This document shows positions 34,801 to 49,800 of a DNA stretch of 64,000 nucleotides, one piece after another. The DNA comes from Lepidonotus clava (taxonomy: Eukaryota; Annelida; Polychaeta; Phyllodocida; Polynoidae), in the NCBI GenBank assembly GCA_936440205.1, contig OW387149.1:11924114-11988113 (forward strand), given 5' to 3'. The first letter of the stretch is position 1. Each line of letters opens with the position of its first letter. A model generated the notes under the pieces. That model was not told the DNA's origin. It ran no database searches and saw only the letters and a list, made by a program, of their open reading frames with translations. The position numbers and the translations under genes are program-made.

Positions 34801-37800
34801 CCATCTATAAAGAAAACATTTCTTCTGGGAAAATACAGTATGTTATTCTGATATTTTAGTTGTTATGTTATACTTTTGTATAGCTATTTAGAAATTAGTA
34901 ATATTAATGATGTACTATGGAACACTATTATTATAAGGGGGCTTTGCTGAATTTACTAATTCAGCAATGCTGATGATCCACGAGACGAAGAAATGGGACC
35001 GACAGTGGACCGCTTAAAAAAGATGGGTCCAATATCGGCCCGAAAAATCATGTTGGTCCAAAATAAGTTTGATTTTTTTCTTTGAAAATTGGCTTGTGGA
35101 TCATACCAACCGATTGTTCCTAAACTGATTTTGTAGCTGACAATTGAAATATGAAAATATCTTAAGCAATTTCAAACAATGGACTGACGGCAATAATAAG
35201 CATGCTTAATATTTTTGGAACTGATTCAGGACCGATTTTGGACTGTGCATTTTCAAAGTTATTCAAATCATTTGAGGGTCCATTACATTGCAAACTTAAC
35301 TTTATTGTACTACAATGAATGTGCTTTAATATGATGTTGTTTTCATGCTTTCGAATGAATATAAATTATTTTGACTTATTTATGGTCGTACTGATAAATA
35401 AATCATATATCTGGTCAAAATTTATATTTTTATACATGTCAAATTTGGATGAATGTACAAACCAATTTCCCCCCATCGTTTTCCTACTCATTCTAGTCTA
35501 AGATGTGAGGAAATAATTGGTTTTAAACTTCACCATGGATCATGGGTAGGGGACCAGAGGACCAAAAATGTGAATTGCCATACCAATATAGGACTGACAA
35601 AAAACATTTGTTTGTTGCTTTGGAAAATGTCGTCTCGTGGATCACCAGCTTAAATATTTCATAAAATGTCATATGTGTCGATCTAGGGGTTGTTATTTGA
35701 AGTACAATATTTACTCTTTTTTTACAAAAAGGAAACTAAAATCACCATATGCTATTCAATACAGTATCACTGAGCTAGGTAGCCCTTAGTAGGGCTAATT
35801 ATAGCTACTCAACCCTGTGACAGGCATCCAGGCTCACCCACAGTGATCGGACACAACAATTAAAGGTGGGGGGGTATCAATCAGCCCGATTTCTCAGGCA
35901 TGTCCGGCTTCATAGTCATGCCATTTAATCAGGATGAATGAGAATTCAGGAAGTACCAAATTTACTATGTTAGCCCCAACCTGGTCATATGACCATACTA
36001 AATTAAACAACGCTAAATCTATCCAATGGGTTATTACCAACATTGGACTGATTTGCTGATCTTACCAAGTTTAGCTCAGATCATACAATTTATGATTGGC
36101 GAACTGACTATATTATGTATTGAGATCAACTATTTGCATATTAAAACATATTTTCTCAGTACTTCCTGCAGTCTCATATCATGTACTTACAGCATATGTG
36201 AGATGGGCATACTTCTGCCACCCCGGGGCTGGTGTAACACCATGGACCTTCTTGCCTGTGGTCTGGGTTGCGACAGAAAGCTTGCGCTAATGTGACATTT
36301 TTGTATGGAAAAACAGCATTCTTATCAGGAAAAATATCATCCGGCATGTTCCCTGCCCATGGCAAACAGTTGGATCCTGAGCGAGCCTTTTGGTATTCAC
36401 CTGTGTAGCTCCAGCCATCTGATGTAAATCTGCATCTCAGAACAAAATCTGCAAAGACATATATTTGGTATATTCTCAGGGTTTTCTATATATTATGTGT
36501 GTGGTTATGTAAAACATTATAAGAGTAGTGTTTCATTAAAAAGGGTTGAACCATTTCTGGACAGGCACATAGAAAAGTAATCATGACTGATGGTCTATTA
36601 TCCCTTCATTAGATCATTAAAGGACCTACTATACATGGTTTCTTTGTACCTTCAATTTTCTAAGAATGCTTGATATTATTCAGCCTCCAAACATTTTTAT
36701 AGTTTTTTTTGATAATGGTACTTTACAGGACTACATAATACAGCCCAATCACATGTATATCTAAAGACTAGATATGCAATATTCCATTTCCCCCATTTGA
36801 TACAGCCAGAAAATGCTAAATTCATACAACATTTGTAAGGGCATGTATTTGTGAACATAAAAGTCATAGGACATAGCACTGCTTATGGAAGTATTGGGAT
36901 GTGGTATACCTGGACCAGCTATAATTGATAATAGAAAAAGGAGATGATTTACTTTTAACCACACCTTTGCTTTTGCAAACCTGTATCTACTGATTCTTAC
37001 CGCAAAGTGTTACATTGCACCATTCATGTATGCCAGGAGAAGTATAACACCATGGTCCAAATGGGGAGTTGCTAGGATTGCGGCAATAGTTTCTGACAGA
37101 AGTCAAGTTTTTCTCAGGGAAATCAGAAGCTGCATATGTTGTTTGGTCACTCCATAACATGCATCTTGTCCCATCCAAGGTGTTTGACAATTTACCAACA
37201 TACTCCCAGCCCTCTGCTGAAGTTTTACAGAACTTCTGCATCACATGACCTGTTGTTAGACATACAATACATCTGGTACACTTTGATATACTATAACATA
37301 TATTATATGATCAATTCTCAAGATAGCAGAACAGATGCACAGTCTTGAAAATAAAGTTTTGCATGTTTTGTAGAAACAATTATTCAAAAGATTTATCAAT
37401 CATCTTTCAAGTTTTGGCATTCATGAGAAAGTGCAAATGGCCATTACATAAACAGCCTCTGAAATTACTTCATGTACTATTCCATTAATGATAAAATTCA
37501 ATTAAGATTTAAAAAGCCGTTCTCCAGAAATCTCCTCAATTGATGAAAACAGTGTAAATTAAAGTCAGAGGCCTCTGTAAGACACACATTTCATCCTTAT
37601 TTTGTCTGTATAATATTACATGCAGGAGGTATAGACATTGACAATTCAGAAAATGTATAGTTTTGCTGATATTAAAGCCCCATACCCACCAAGCAACTCA
37701 ACTGTTGAAGGGCAACAGGTGACTGATAGGATTGCCAGTACAGTTGCTGGGCCACTGGGTTATTAATGGATTGCCCAGCGCCTGCCCCATGGGTATGGTG

Positions 37801-40800
37801 TGATTTCTTGCCGACAGCCAATGGCCAATATTCGACAGGATCGGCAGGAAAATGGGTGGAAAAATATCAAAATTGCTTGATATGACAGTCGACCAATGAC
37901 GCCGCCGCCCATTCTTCCAGTCACCCGGTGCCCGGCGATGGTAAAATTGCCTAGTGGGTATGGGGCTTAAGAAATATGTGACAATCTATGGGATTTCCAG
38001 CCTTATGGAAATACATATTTCTGGCTCTGGAGCCCTTTTGTAGCTTAGAATTCAAGAAAATGACAAAAATAAGCTAAATTCATGGTAAAAATGAAATTTT
38101 CAATAGTTTTCATTAATGTTGAAAAAAATTAGATTTTTTCGCATTCCGTTGCCATGGTAACCAGAATGTTGATAGGATGTCCAAAACCAATGATACTACG
38201 GCTATACAAATGACAGTTTCCATGGTAACAATGGAACCAAATTAAGTTTTCAAAATTTGAAATTCTGAATAAAGGGACTGCTTGGCTATATTCAGCAAAC
38301 AGCAACAGATTCTGAATATTTTAAATAGAAAGGAAATGGCAGTACATTTCCTGAAATCATATTTGGACTTTCAATTATTGGCTTTGATTATATATAAGTT
38401 ATATCTCTATAAATACCAAAGACTGGTCTATTTTAGCATATTTAGCATATCCGACCATTGTGTCTTCAAATCAACATAACTTTTTTTTCTAGTCAGAATA
38501 TTTACCTAATTTTTTCAGTTTAAGATTCCCCAAAACACCTTCTTAATTTAATATTCCAGGCCATAAGACTGCTTTTTGCAGAGGATGTCACATATAATGA
38601 AAATGTAGAAAAGTAACAAGACTGTTTCCTCACCTAGAATCTTTTTTTTAGAATTACGCCAATTTTAGTTTAAAGCAATTATGTAACTTATATAACCAAA
38701 CTTTAATCAACCCTCATTCAATCAAAATATATAATTTTCTTTTTGAAATTCACAAAAAGTAAAGCTCATAATGTTGCCTACTACTGGTACTATGAAGGAA
38801 AGAACTGCAGATCTTAAAACCGATGTGTAACATACAGAACCAAGCTCTGTAACATATACAACCAAGCTTTTACTAGATTTGTTGGTTTCGTAGGAAAAGA
38901 ACCTTGATAATTATGTTTTTGTACTCCCTTACATGAGGTGGATATAGTTGCTCCCCATCATTAGTAATTTGGCCATACAGTGCAGGAATATAGCCATATT
39001 TACCGCAGAAATAGCTTGGTTAAGTATGTTACAAGCTGTGTAATGTACAGGACCAAGGATTTGGCAATTTTACTGCATAGGTAGCAATATGTTATTCAGG
39101 ATTGTTTTTCCTGAAATGAAAAATTATTTTGTAATGTTCTAGGAAGGGAGACTTTGTGAGCTATATTCTACCAGCCTGAGGTGGCATAAAAGCTTGGTTT
39201 TTCATGTTCCAAGCTTGTTGCTGTACATTACGTTGGAAATGTATAATGCATTATTTTCAAATTCAGATATAATTAACAATGATGATTATAAAGTTTTTGG
39301 GTAGAGATTGCAAGTACGTTATTTTATTTTATAACCAAAGGACTTAGTATGATTAAGTTAGATTTTTTAGCTTCTTCTATCAGAGAATTGAGGAACTTTT
39401 CAGAGAATGGCTCGAAAGCTTGTAACAGTGAACATGAGATGTTATAGAGGGAAAGCTCACGACAAAATGGTATGTTGCAGGATTCCCACTCAGTATCAGG
39501 GTCAGTGGTGTAGCACCAAGGACCACCATTTTGCCCATCCCCAATACAGTAGTTCTCAGCATCAGACAATGTCCTGAAGTTACTTCTACGCACATCCCAG
39601 TTGTGTATGTGTGGAGTCTGGCTGTCCCAACGTTGACAAGTCTTGCCTGACACAGTTTCATTTTGTATTCCTGTGTATTTGGTACCTAGTCTCTCAGTCA
39701 AACAGTTTTTCCTGCCAACTTTCCCTGAAATAAGATAATACAATAAATAAGGGAGTTGACATGTTTGTCACTATTTTTATTTCAAAAGCTGTGATATTCA
39801 TATAAGCTTTACTTTACTACTGCTAATTTGAGCACTGTATTCTCTTAATTTATCAAGATATGGAAACATTCACAGCTGTAACAACATTACATCATATCAA
39901 TATCACCCATTAATTCATAGCATTAGTTTGAGGTTTAACATTCAAGTTTAAAAAGCTATTTAGAATAGAAATTATTGCAACAAAGCAGGATGTTTGTAAC
40001 AGTTGGTTTTAGTGTAACAATACAAAAATAGCTGAACCCTAATAAAGGCATACAATTTTCATATTGGTCTAAATATCTAAATGATTTCTGCATCAAAAAT
40101 TCTGAGTAACAGTATTCAATCCTTTGTGTCCATATTAAGTGAAATGACTGAGCATATCATTCATTAATCAGTGTCTTATAATTAGTGTATTATGATTAGC
40201 AATTCCATCTGTATGGGTCTACACCCCTAAATCTGACACAGCGACAGGCCATTTCTTAAATTCGTCAGGGCTACATGGCCGTTTCTTAAATTCAACAGGT
40301 GACATGGCAATTAAGTGACAAAGGACATGGCCCTTTGCTTAAATTCAACATGTGACAGAAGCTTAAAAAAGATACTGACATGCGACAGGGCTTATTCTTA
40401 AATTCGACAAGGAACAGGTCTTTAAACTGAGGTATAACGACAGGCGACAGGACCGTTTTTTAAATTCAACATGGGACCCCCCATCTATACCCCCATCTGT
40501 TACAAAAAATCCTTATATCGTAAATGATATTCAAGTAATGTCACTATTCTTGGGGACAGAAAATAATCAGGCTTATCAGTTATTGCATTATGGGCAATGG
40601 TGGAAATCTGATGAAATAGTAAGCAACTCTACCTGTTCTTTAAAGGAGCAATGATCTTATAATAATCTGATATGTTGTAACAGGACAAAGTTGATGGAAT
40701 ATTGATGCTTTGAAGAATACTGTTATCAGAGAATATTCCAAAAATAAGATACACTGTACACACTGCAACACCCCTGAGCTCACCCAGAGGGACATAAACC

Positions 40801-43800
40801 TAGCTTTGGCAGGAAGATGGTGCTCCTTTAATCTGATTACCCTACTACTTGTAAAATGATGTCCTTTCACATGTCACAGTCTACACACTGAACTTACAAC
40901 AGGCCATACCAAGAACAAGCAAAATAGGCTGTTACAAGCCAGTCCATTTAGTTGCTGATTTGTTAAACAGCTTTTTTAAGGACCTGTAGGAACCAGCAAA
41001 TTAGGTCATGACACCATTATTTCAGTTCCCCTCTCACCCTCTATATGGCTTCATAGTGAAAGGGTTGGCAATCTATGTTGTGGGTTTGAATCCTGGAGGG
41101 ACTTGTTCAACAATAAAGCCTATATTCCACATGCTGATTTCGCTGCCAATTTTAAAAGTTGCTAAAAATATTAAGCATAGGCATGTAATGTAATTAAAAG
41201 TGTTTTATAATTCTCTTTTGAATATCACATAGCATGTAGGATTCTATGCAATAAATGATATTATGTGAAAATAAACAAAATGAAAAATCAGCAACATCAA
41301 ATGGGCATGTGGAATATAGCCTCAACTCACCCATTTTATACTGCTTGTAACCACAGTTTACTATTTCTGTGCCAAAGACCTTCACGTAGGCCTCATGTTC
41401 ATAATCCCATGGTCCTGACTCTGTTTCTTCTGCTGTAGTCCAATGCAGGCCTGAAGATTCATGGAGAAAAATTGTTGCATTTTACCTTCCTGCTTCAATT
41501 CTGTTATATCATGCAGTCATTTTCTTATTCATTTTCAAAGAGGTGAATATGCATGGATCCATAGAGCTGACACTGTAACTAATCTAAAGATATTGAAAAG
41601 AGTCTTATGTCTCCATTTGCTCATCAAGGATCATGCCATACTTTTGTAAAGTTTATTTAGACCCATTCTCATCATTTTCTTAACACACAGAAGATCCCGT
41701 ATTCCTAAGTAGAGAAATGTCCTTAAATCTTGGCATGGTCCTGTGAAACTGGATGACCTGTGAAATGGAACTGTACTCAAAATTTGGAGTAATTGATATT
41801 CCCTCCTTTTATATTGTTGTATCTGCCTGCTCTGGGTTGGTCTTGACACCTGATGCAGGGAGGAGCATTGATAACTACTTCTTCTAAGGGTGGGTTACAG
41901 ACCTCTGGACAGGTTATGTATAGACTGTATTCCACTACATGGCAGACAAAACTGCCTAAGATTGTGAGGTTTTAGGGCTAAAAATTGCGAGTGCGTCCAT
42001 TTCAGGTAAGAAAGATGGTGAATAGGTGTTCCCAATAGTTATGAACATGTTGGTAAATTTTGATATGAATTCTCATGATCTTTTGCTCGCGATTGTAAGG
42101 ATGTTAAAGATCATGAACCTTTGCTGGTATATTCCACCTCAAGATGTTTGGAATTTCACCAACATTTTTTAGTGACTACTGATCTTTGGATTTTTTGTCA
42201 AACATCATCAGAATTTCCATGAATGTTGTGCCAAACATTGTGTAGTGGAATACAGCCTTAACAGTAGACTTGTAACTCAGCATTGGTTTTCTCCTCCACT
42301 GCAGCCAATTTGCCCAGTGCTAAAGGGGCAATTGGGTTATCAATTTATGCCTTGCAAAAATATTTACACATTTAAAGGGATTAAGAGGTGACTGCACAAG
42401 CACCACCTGGTGTGAAAATTTCAATTCCTCAAATTTTCAAATTAATTTTTTAAGCATAAGCACTGGTTAGATTAGAACTTATATCAATGTTAAAAGAAAT
42501 AGATGTAGTAATGAAACATCAGATTTAAAGGTATATTGTTCTTTGCCCACTAGCGCCACCTGGTTAGAAAAATACAATTTCTTAAATTTTAAAAACTGAC
42601 TATCCAGTATTGGTAGGGGCCTAAGTCCACTCAGATTATGAAACATCACTCCTCTGGATGAAAAATTAACAAGGCCAGAAAGAAATGATTTATACTTGAA
42701 AGTACTGAAATTACCCAGTCATGAATATTCAAGAGACATTGGTTGTTTTATTTCATCAGTAACCTATATTTTTTCTGGTCTCTAAATGTTGGGGAGGTCC
42801 CAAGGCACATCTTGACCAGTTTTGGTTGGGCTATAATGGATATTGAGTCTCATAGAGACATGTAAGTGTAGCAAATTTGGTAATTTCCATAGACTTCTAT
42901 AGTTAAGGCCACTCCCTTCCTCAGGCATTTACTCAGAGATAAGCATGGTGACATATGCTTTTTTTGGTTTTAAAATATTCTCCTTGGTCTATTGTACCCA
43001 ATTAAACTTAATTCAGAGATCTGTAATGGATTTCTATTTTTGATTAAACACCTCTTAATCCCTTTAAGTTCAGAATGAAACAACATAGATAAGTACATGG
43101 ACTAATTCATGAAACATTCAGTGAGTTAGAATACTAAGCAAATCATTCTATTAATGATTATTCTTGGTTATATTCAAACGCTTTCCTAAATCACAGGATA
43201 ATGGGTGACCAAGGATTATGGAACATCCTGTTTTCTCGGGTCATTCCAAATTTTTCTTAGCCCGGACCTGGTATGGCAAACAAAAAATTTCACAAATCTT
43301 ATGCCCATGATTCCAAAATTTGGATTTGTGAAAAACACCAAATTTTAGATTGTGACATTTTTTGGGGGATTTAAAAACTCTCTGATTAAATTGCAATATG
43401 TTTCTAATAGATAAAACGAAGTATTTTATATGAATATTTATACTTTATACATGTTTTTATATGGACATTTTCATTCACGAATCTGTCACGCATCTTTTTT
43501 ACACTTTCATGTATCATTTTTTAGATGCGTGATTGTTTTCTGGAGCAGTTTGTGGATGCGTGGATGAAAAAAGAGATGCATGAAATTTGTTTGGTCGTCA
43601 CCCCTGTTGATTAAGGCAGTAAATAAAAGTTTGTATTCATTAAATCAACTCAAATGCCACACATAATGCAGAATGACGAAATCTTTCTTTGTACAAAAGG
43701 TCTCAAAATATTGCTTTGAATTTTTCTCTCACAATAATACATTGTTTACCTGAAACCTTCTTGATCTGGCAAACAGATGGTCGTAGTTCATTACAGTCAC

Positions 43801-46800
43801 TGGTTGATGACCAGAAGCCATCTGCCCTTAGAAATGCACACCGATCTTCTCTTGAAGGTTTGCCAGGGGCCCAGGGCCTGAAGTGCTTAGTGGCTTCCCA
43901 CTCTGAAACCCTAGTAGGCCACCATTCCCAGTATAGGAAATTTGCATAACCTAGCCAGATAATTTGTCCTGATCTGTTTAGAAAAAATAATTAATTTTTG
44001 TACCTTGAGCATAAAAAATATGATTAACATAACAGCTTATAGCTGAAAAACATTCCTGATATAACATTAACACATTGTGAATCTTAATATGAAAAAATCA
44101 TATTCACTCTGTGTCCAATTAATAACTAGGAATGGACAATAGGAATATCAGGACAAAAAGATCTTGTTGAGCAGGCCTATACATTTCCAGTGTATCTTTT
44201 GTGACTAAATTGGAATATAGACTAGAGTACAACATTATTAGATTGTTGTAAAGCAGAGGAAGAAGAACTTGATTTGCAAAGTCATTGATGTTATGCAAAG
44301 TTGCTATAAGGTTACACTTTAGTTCAACTGAAGTACCTGAGGTTATTGATAGCTTCCTCCTCTGCATTGTCAGCAATGTCCACTAAATGGCCTCCTTCCT
44401 TTATGCAGTGTTCCTTGGCCGCATCAAAACTCTTTCTTGAAGTAATGAGTTTATGGCAGGTGTCAGACCACTTGACATACCTAACTGGACATCTTCCTTA
44501 TGAGATAAAATTTATAATGCTTCCATAAGATTAACTAATTTTTCATATGAAACAAGGGTAAGCTTGTAATATCAACTCCTAATGTTATACTGTACCATAA
44601 ACTGCCACTTTTAGATTTGCCCGAATCTATCCAAATAATTCAATTAATTCTATTTAAAACAAAAACAAAACCAACATGATTAAGCAATATTAATTTTGAT
44701 AAAACAGAGAGAGAGACATGACTCTTTGTTTATTCCAATAATTTTAGTAGCATAGTTCCAGACTTTCACTAATGATTTCAATGACTTACCCTCAAACTGG
44801 CTATGCTCACAAAACAAAAACAACATGATTAAGCAATATTAATTTTAATGAAACAGAATAACATGACGTTTTGTGTATTCCGATAATTTCAATAGGGTCT
44901 AAGACTTTCCAGACTTTCATTAATGATTTCAATGATTTACCTGCAAACTGGCTACGCTCACACATGAAGGCCTGTTTCTGGTTGCACATTGCTTCTGTCT
45001 GATATTCCCAGTAGCCTTCCTTATTCAGTATAGTACATATTCCCATTGTCATGTTTACAGGTGAATTGGAAAAGTTGCCCTCATTGCTATAACCTCTCCA
45101 GGTGCCATGCCACCTCCAGTAGCTTCCTCTATGTATTGTCCCTAACCATGGCTCAGCAGAACTGTAGTTGACATTTGAAAATAAATGGATGTAAAACAAT
45201 GATATCAAGAAAAGGAACCTACAGAGGGTCAGGGACAGTGGAATAATTTAGTTTCGACTTTATTTATTTAACCCTTTAGGCTCCAATCTGGCTGTGGCCG
45301 CTAGTGGGTAGTTTCCCCAATCCGGCCGTGGCCGCCCTGGAAATTTTTCCATAATTTTTCCAAATTATTCCAAAGAGAACAGGTTCTTGAATATTCAACA
45401 TACAAAAATGTGTAATATATCGCTTGAAAGCTTATTGAATTCCCTATCCAATGCTACAAACCCCATTGTTATAACTTTAAGATAAAGGGATGGATCATCT
45501 TTTGAATATCATCAATTAATAGACATTTAGGGAATTCCGGAGGGAAATCCATGGAAATCTGGGGAAATCAAGCAATTCATAAATGCAATATGTGGGGTCT
45601 AATGGGTTAAAGTTTGAAATTGATTTCTTGGTTATAAAAACTGTACTCTGCATACCAATTTTGATGCTGGTGATATTGTATTTGTTCGATTCTCTCGGAG
45701 AACATGGCATGTGACCATAATATGGCCTATATGCCATTTGAAAGAGAATTGCAAAACCTTTTTAGTGATTTATAACATGCCCATGTTTTGATTTAATACC
45801 CACTGCTAAAATTTACAATTGGGATGTCAAATGTAGGCTTAAGTCATCAGGTATCCGAAATCAAAAATCAAAAATTGAAACAATGTCTTTTCTAATATTT
45901 TTCTTCATAAATTCGGAAGTTTTCACTCATCTCTGTGTGTGATTGAAAACATAAAAATAAGGTAAACAAAGTTACCTGAATTTGTGTAAGTGCAAAAAAC
46001 CCTACCTAGAAATGTGTCTTTACCGTCCTTTGCCTATCCTTAACTTGTTCCACCAAATAAAGTCACATGATACTTTAAATAGGAAAAGAAAAGACTAATT
46101 CTGGCCACAATAATTTTGTTTTTAACATATGTGATATATATGATACCCAGACTTTCATTCTACAGCTAAATATGACTGCATTCAGATAGCCATTTTATGT
46201 AAAGGAACAAGAAATATTATGTTGGGTTCTCGTAAACATTGAATTTAAGAAATGTAATTCATAGCCTGAAGAATTAGGTTTGCAGGTGTTAACCTTAGAG
46301 CTATGTATTTGCACAGTCTTCAATAATTATTATTTACTAATTACCTGTTCATGTTTTCCTGGTCCCAGGGATTTGCAATGTAAAGCAATTGGCCATTCAT
46401 GTGGAAGCACGTAACATAAGCATTGTGCCAAGTTTTTGGTTCAGTGATCTCAAGTAAACAGGTTCCTCTCCATTCTTTAGTATCACTTGGGCATGGTACT
46501 GCAACAAAGATACAAAGTGAAGTATTTACTAATATATACTGTGTATAGTTTTAATCATTTCAGGTTAGCTCCCAGCTGCCCGAGCTACATGTAGGCCAAT
46601 ACTGGTGTGCAGTGGGGAACAATCACAGTGTGAGTATGGTAGGTCATTTCAATAGTTGCTGAGTTTCCAATAAATGAGCATTCAGTTATGATTGTCTATA
46701 CCCAAACTAAATCAAAAGTCCACCATCAACTGCTCCCAACTACTTAGATTTCATTATAAATGTGTGGGTGGGGACGTGGCTTGGGTGACTCTCCTCTAGG

Positions 46801-49800
46801 TGAACAAGACCGCGAATGACCAGGTGAGTGAAAAAATATTTTCACATGACCCTCCTTTTGCCGCCTGTTTTGCCCATTGGTCAGTGTTGTGTACCGGTAG
46901 CATGGCTGTCTGTGACAGCTGCTCTCATTGGTCAGTGTGAGGGGGCTCTGCTGGCAGCAGCAGGCCTGCCCTGTGTGTCAGGGGGTGCGCTGAGGCACCC
47001 TACAGCTAAAGGCTGTCTGACAGTCACCACTTTTTGGAAAAAAGTTTTTATGTTTGGGGGAAAAAAGGGGGGGTAGGAGTTAGGGGTCAGGGGGTAAGTG
47101 GGGGTTAGTTGTTGGGTTTTATTTTGACCATTGTTGTTTGGCGGGTTTTTTATGCGCGGTTTCGGAAGATTACCTCATCAGTTGTATCTCACTTAGAGTA
47201 TTATTGAAATTTTCTTATTTGCAGATAGCTTAGGCTGTGTGTGTATGGAGGGGGGCTGTATACCGGTATGGTTTTATTCTGCCCTAGTTTGTTTTATGGT
47301 CATTTGCTGGTCTTGGGTAGTACACTTAATAGAATTGAATCATTTTAGTATTTTTTATATTTTTTACAAGGCATCCTGGGGGACACGGTTCATTATAAAT
47401 GTGTCCCTAACTTTTAAGGTGGCTCATTAATCCTTTGTCTGCAGTGGTTTTATTATACAGTCTGACATATCCCTGGCATTGTGGTGCTGCGTGGTGACAT
47501 GGTTACATCTTATCTGTCTCCCTTACATGATCAACCCATCAATTATCCTCTCACACTCCTTTGTTCCTGAAACCTATCTGTCTGATTTAGGTGTACCTCT
47601 TTTCCCTCTACACTTAGTCAAATAACAACTAAACACTTCTATGCAAACACTGTCGGTGCCTGGCGTATCAGCGACAAACTAGTTCTAGCACACATTCTAT
47701 TGTAAAACCCTTCCACTTAAATGCACGTAAAGGCCACAAAAGGCCAGCCTAACAGTATACCCAAAAGATTCTTTAAATTAAAAGGAAAGCCAATTCTTAA
47801 CCCTTTAAACCCCAATCTGGCTGTAGCCGCCCATGTGTAGTTTCCCAAATCTGGCTGTAGCTGCCCAGGAAAACGGCAATTGTTCCATACTTTTTCCAAA
47901 TTTTTCCAAAGAGAACAGTTTTATGAATATTCAACGTACAAAACAGACCATTATATCATATGAAAGCTGATTTTATTCCCTTTCTAATGCTATGAACCCC
48001 GTTCCTATGACATTAATTAAAAGGGAAGGGTCATATTTGAAGTTTCCCAATTAAAAGAAATCTAGGGAATTCCAGAGGGAAATCCATAGAAATCCTAAGC
48101 AAATCAAGCAGTTCATGAATGCAATATGTCGGGTCTAAAGGGTTAACTTTCAGCACAATCTCTATAACAATATTCCGCCGCCTCTGCACAGGGTCATGAG
48201 AAGGGTGTATTTTAAGAACTGCTGCCTTGGAATTAAGTGTAAATGCAACTTTGTGCAACTTACTCTGTGGTGTTATCTCTGATTTGATTGCAACCAATGA
48301 AATGCTGCTGTCATTCCTTGCTACTGCATAGTAAGAATATGGAGCAACATTGGTTGTGCGTGGCTGAAAGATTGAAAGTGTCTGTGAAAGATAATGCCTA
48401 CAATTTGAAATTATCATGAAAACAAAAAAATGCCACACCTTTCCCTACAGTATCTAGAAAAAGTCTTCTCTTTTGAAATAATTATGTGATAGACTGCAAA
48501 CAGCAATAGAATTATCTAAACATGGAATCATTTTGAAATTCACTATAAACATTTAAACAAGTAGGTTGTAATGACCTAATTATTCAAAGTCTCTATTAGT
48601 CTATGAACCTATTTTCCACCAATGCGCGCCAGCGACTCCATCATACTACTAGTGGGACTGAACCCATCGTGGAATATAGTCCTATACTTGGGTTCATACT
48701 TGCATTCCATGAACGCAAGTACAAACGCAAGTATGAATGCAAGTAAAATGATGAATACAAGTATACATGAACGCACCATGGAATGCAGGCTTTAAGCTAT
48801 TGTGCATTACATTGTAATCCTACGAGTTGCCATCCATATGCCATCCTATTCACTCTTTTAACATTGAACTTTATTTTGCTTACCCAGTAGGGTTCTGGAA
48901 TTGGCATCATACTAGCTGCCATAATTGCATTCATGTCACGACTGTGAAAGACTCTGCATGGGGAGAGTCCATCATGCCCATACTGATAACAGTTTGCGTA
49001 CAATTTAGAAGACTGAAAAAGAAACACAAATTATAAGAGATTACGCAGTCATACTCTCACATCAGTGAGTGTGGTATTCTATGAGTTTTTATATACACTT
49101 AAAAACAGATTATTGGCTATTGGTACAATTAATTTGTATTCACAACTAAGGGGGTTGGGGTGTATTTATTCTATGTATGGTTCTCATGAAGGAAAACAGT
49201 TTCTTTTCCTTTGTAAGAACAATCCAAAGGGGTAAAATAAAAACATCCCAAACATTTGAGTTGTGAATAATATTGTGCCAATAATTTCACACAGACCTGC
49301 CAAGCTGGCAACCACAAATGACCCAAACCAGAGTCTAATAAGTCTAACCTAGTACTTGTATGGACACACAGACACCTACAGACCAAAAGCAGTGACACTT
49401 AGTATATCACATGCTCACTATCAGAAGACTAACTCAAATAAATGAATACACCATTCATTTATTAAAAGGAAATTGAAATGTCAACAATTATTGAAAGAGT
49501 AGAATCTGTAATCAAAACCACAAAACTAGAGTTATCAAATTAGAAGATTTGAAAGCAATAAGCAACTCTCATTAGAGTGAGAACTAACACTACATGTCAG
49601 AATCACCACACATGGAAGCAGCCAATCAGAGCACCCATACCTTGGTTACAACAAAAAAACTATTTATGTGACTCACTGACGCAAGGAGCTGTCTATTAAT
49701 GCTGTCATGCAATTTTTGACCCTTTTTCACCCCCCTCCCCCCTCGTCATGTTTTGTCATGTGACCCTTAAGCTTGACAACCCCTTCTCTAGAAATGACAT

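Noticed and set aside
46828-47076. 82-codon plus-strand reading with cysteines and a hydrophobic start
   Set aside because: Lies in intron 3 of the lectin-kringle gene, arises partly from a duplicated CATTGGTCAGTGT, and has no splice support.
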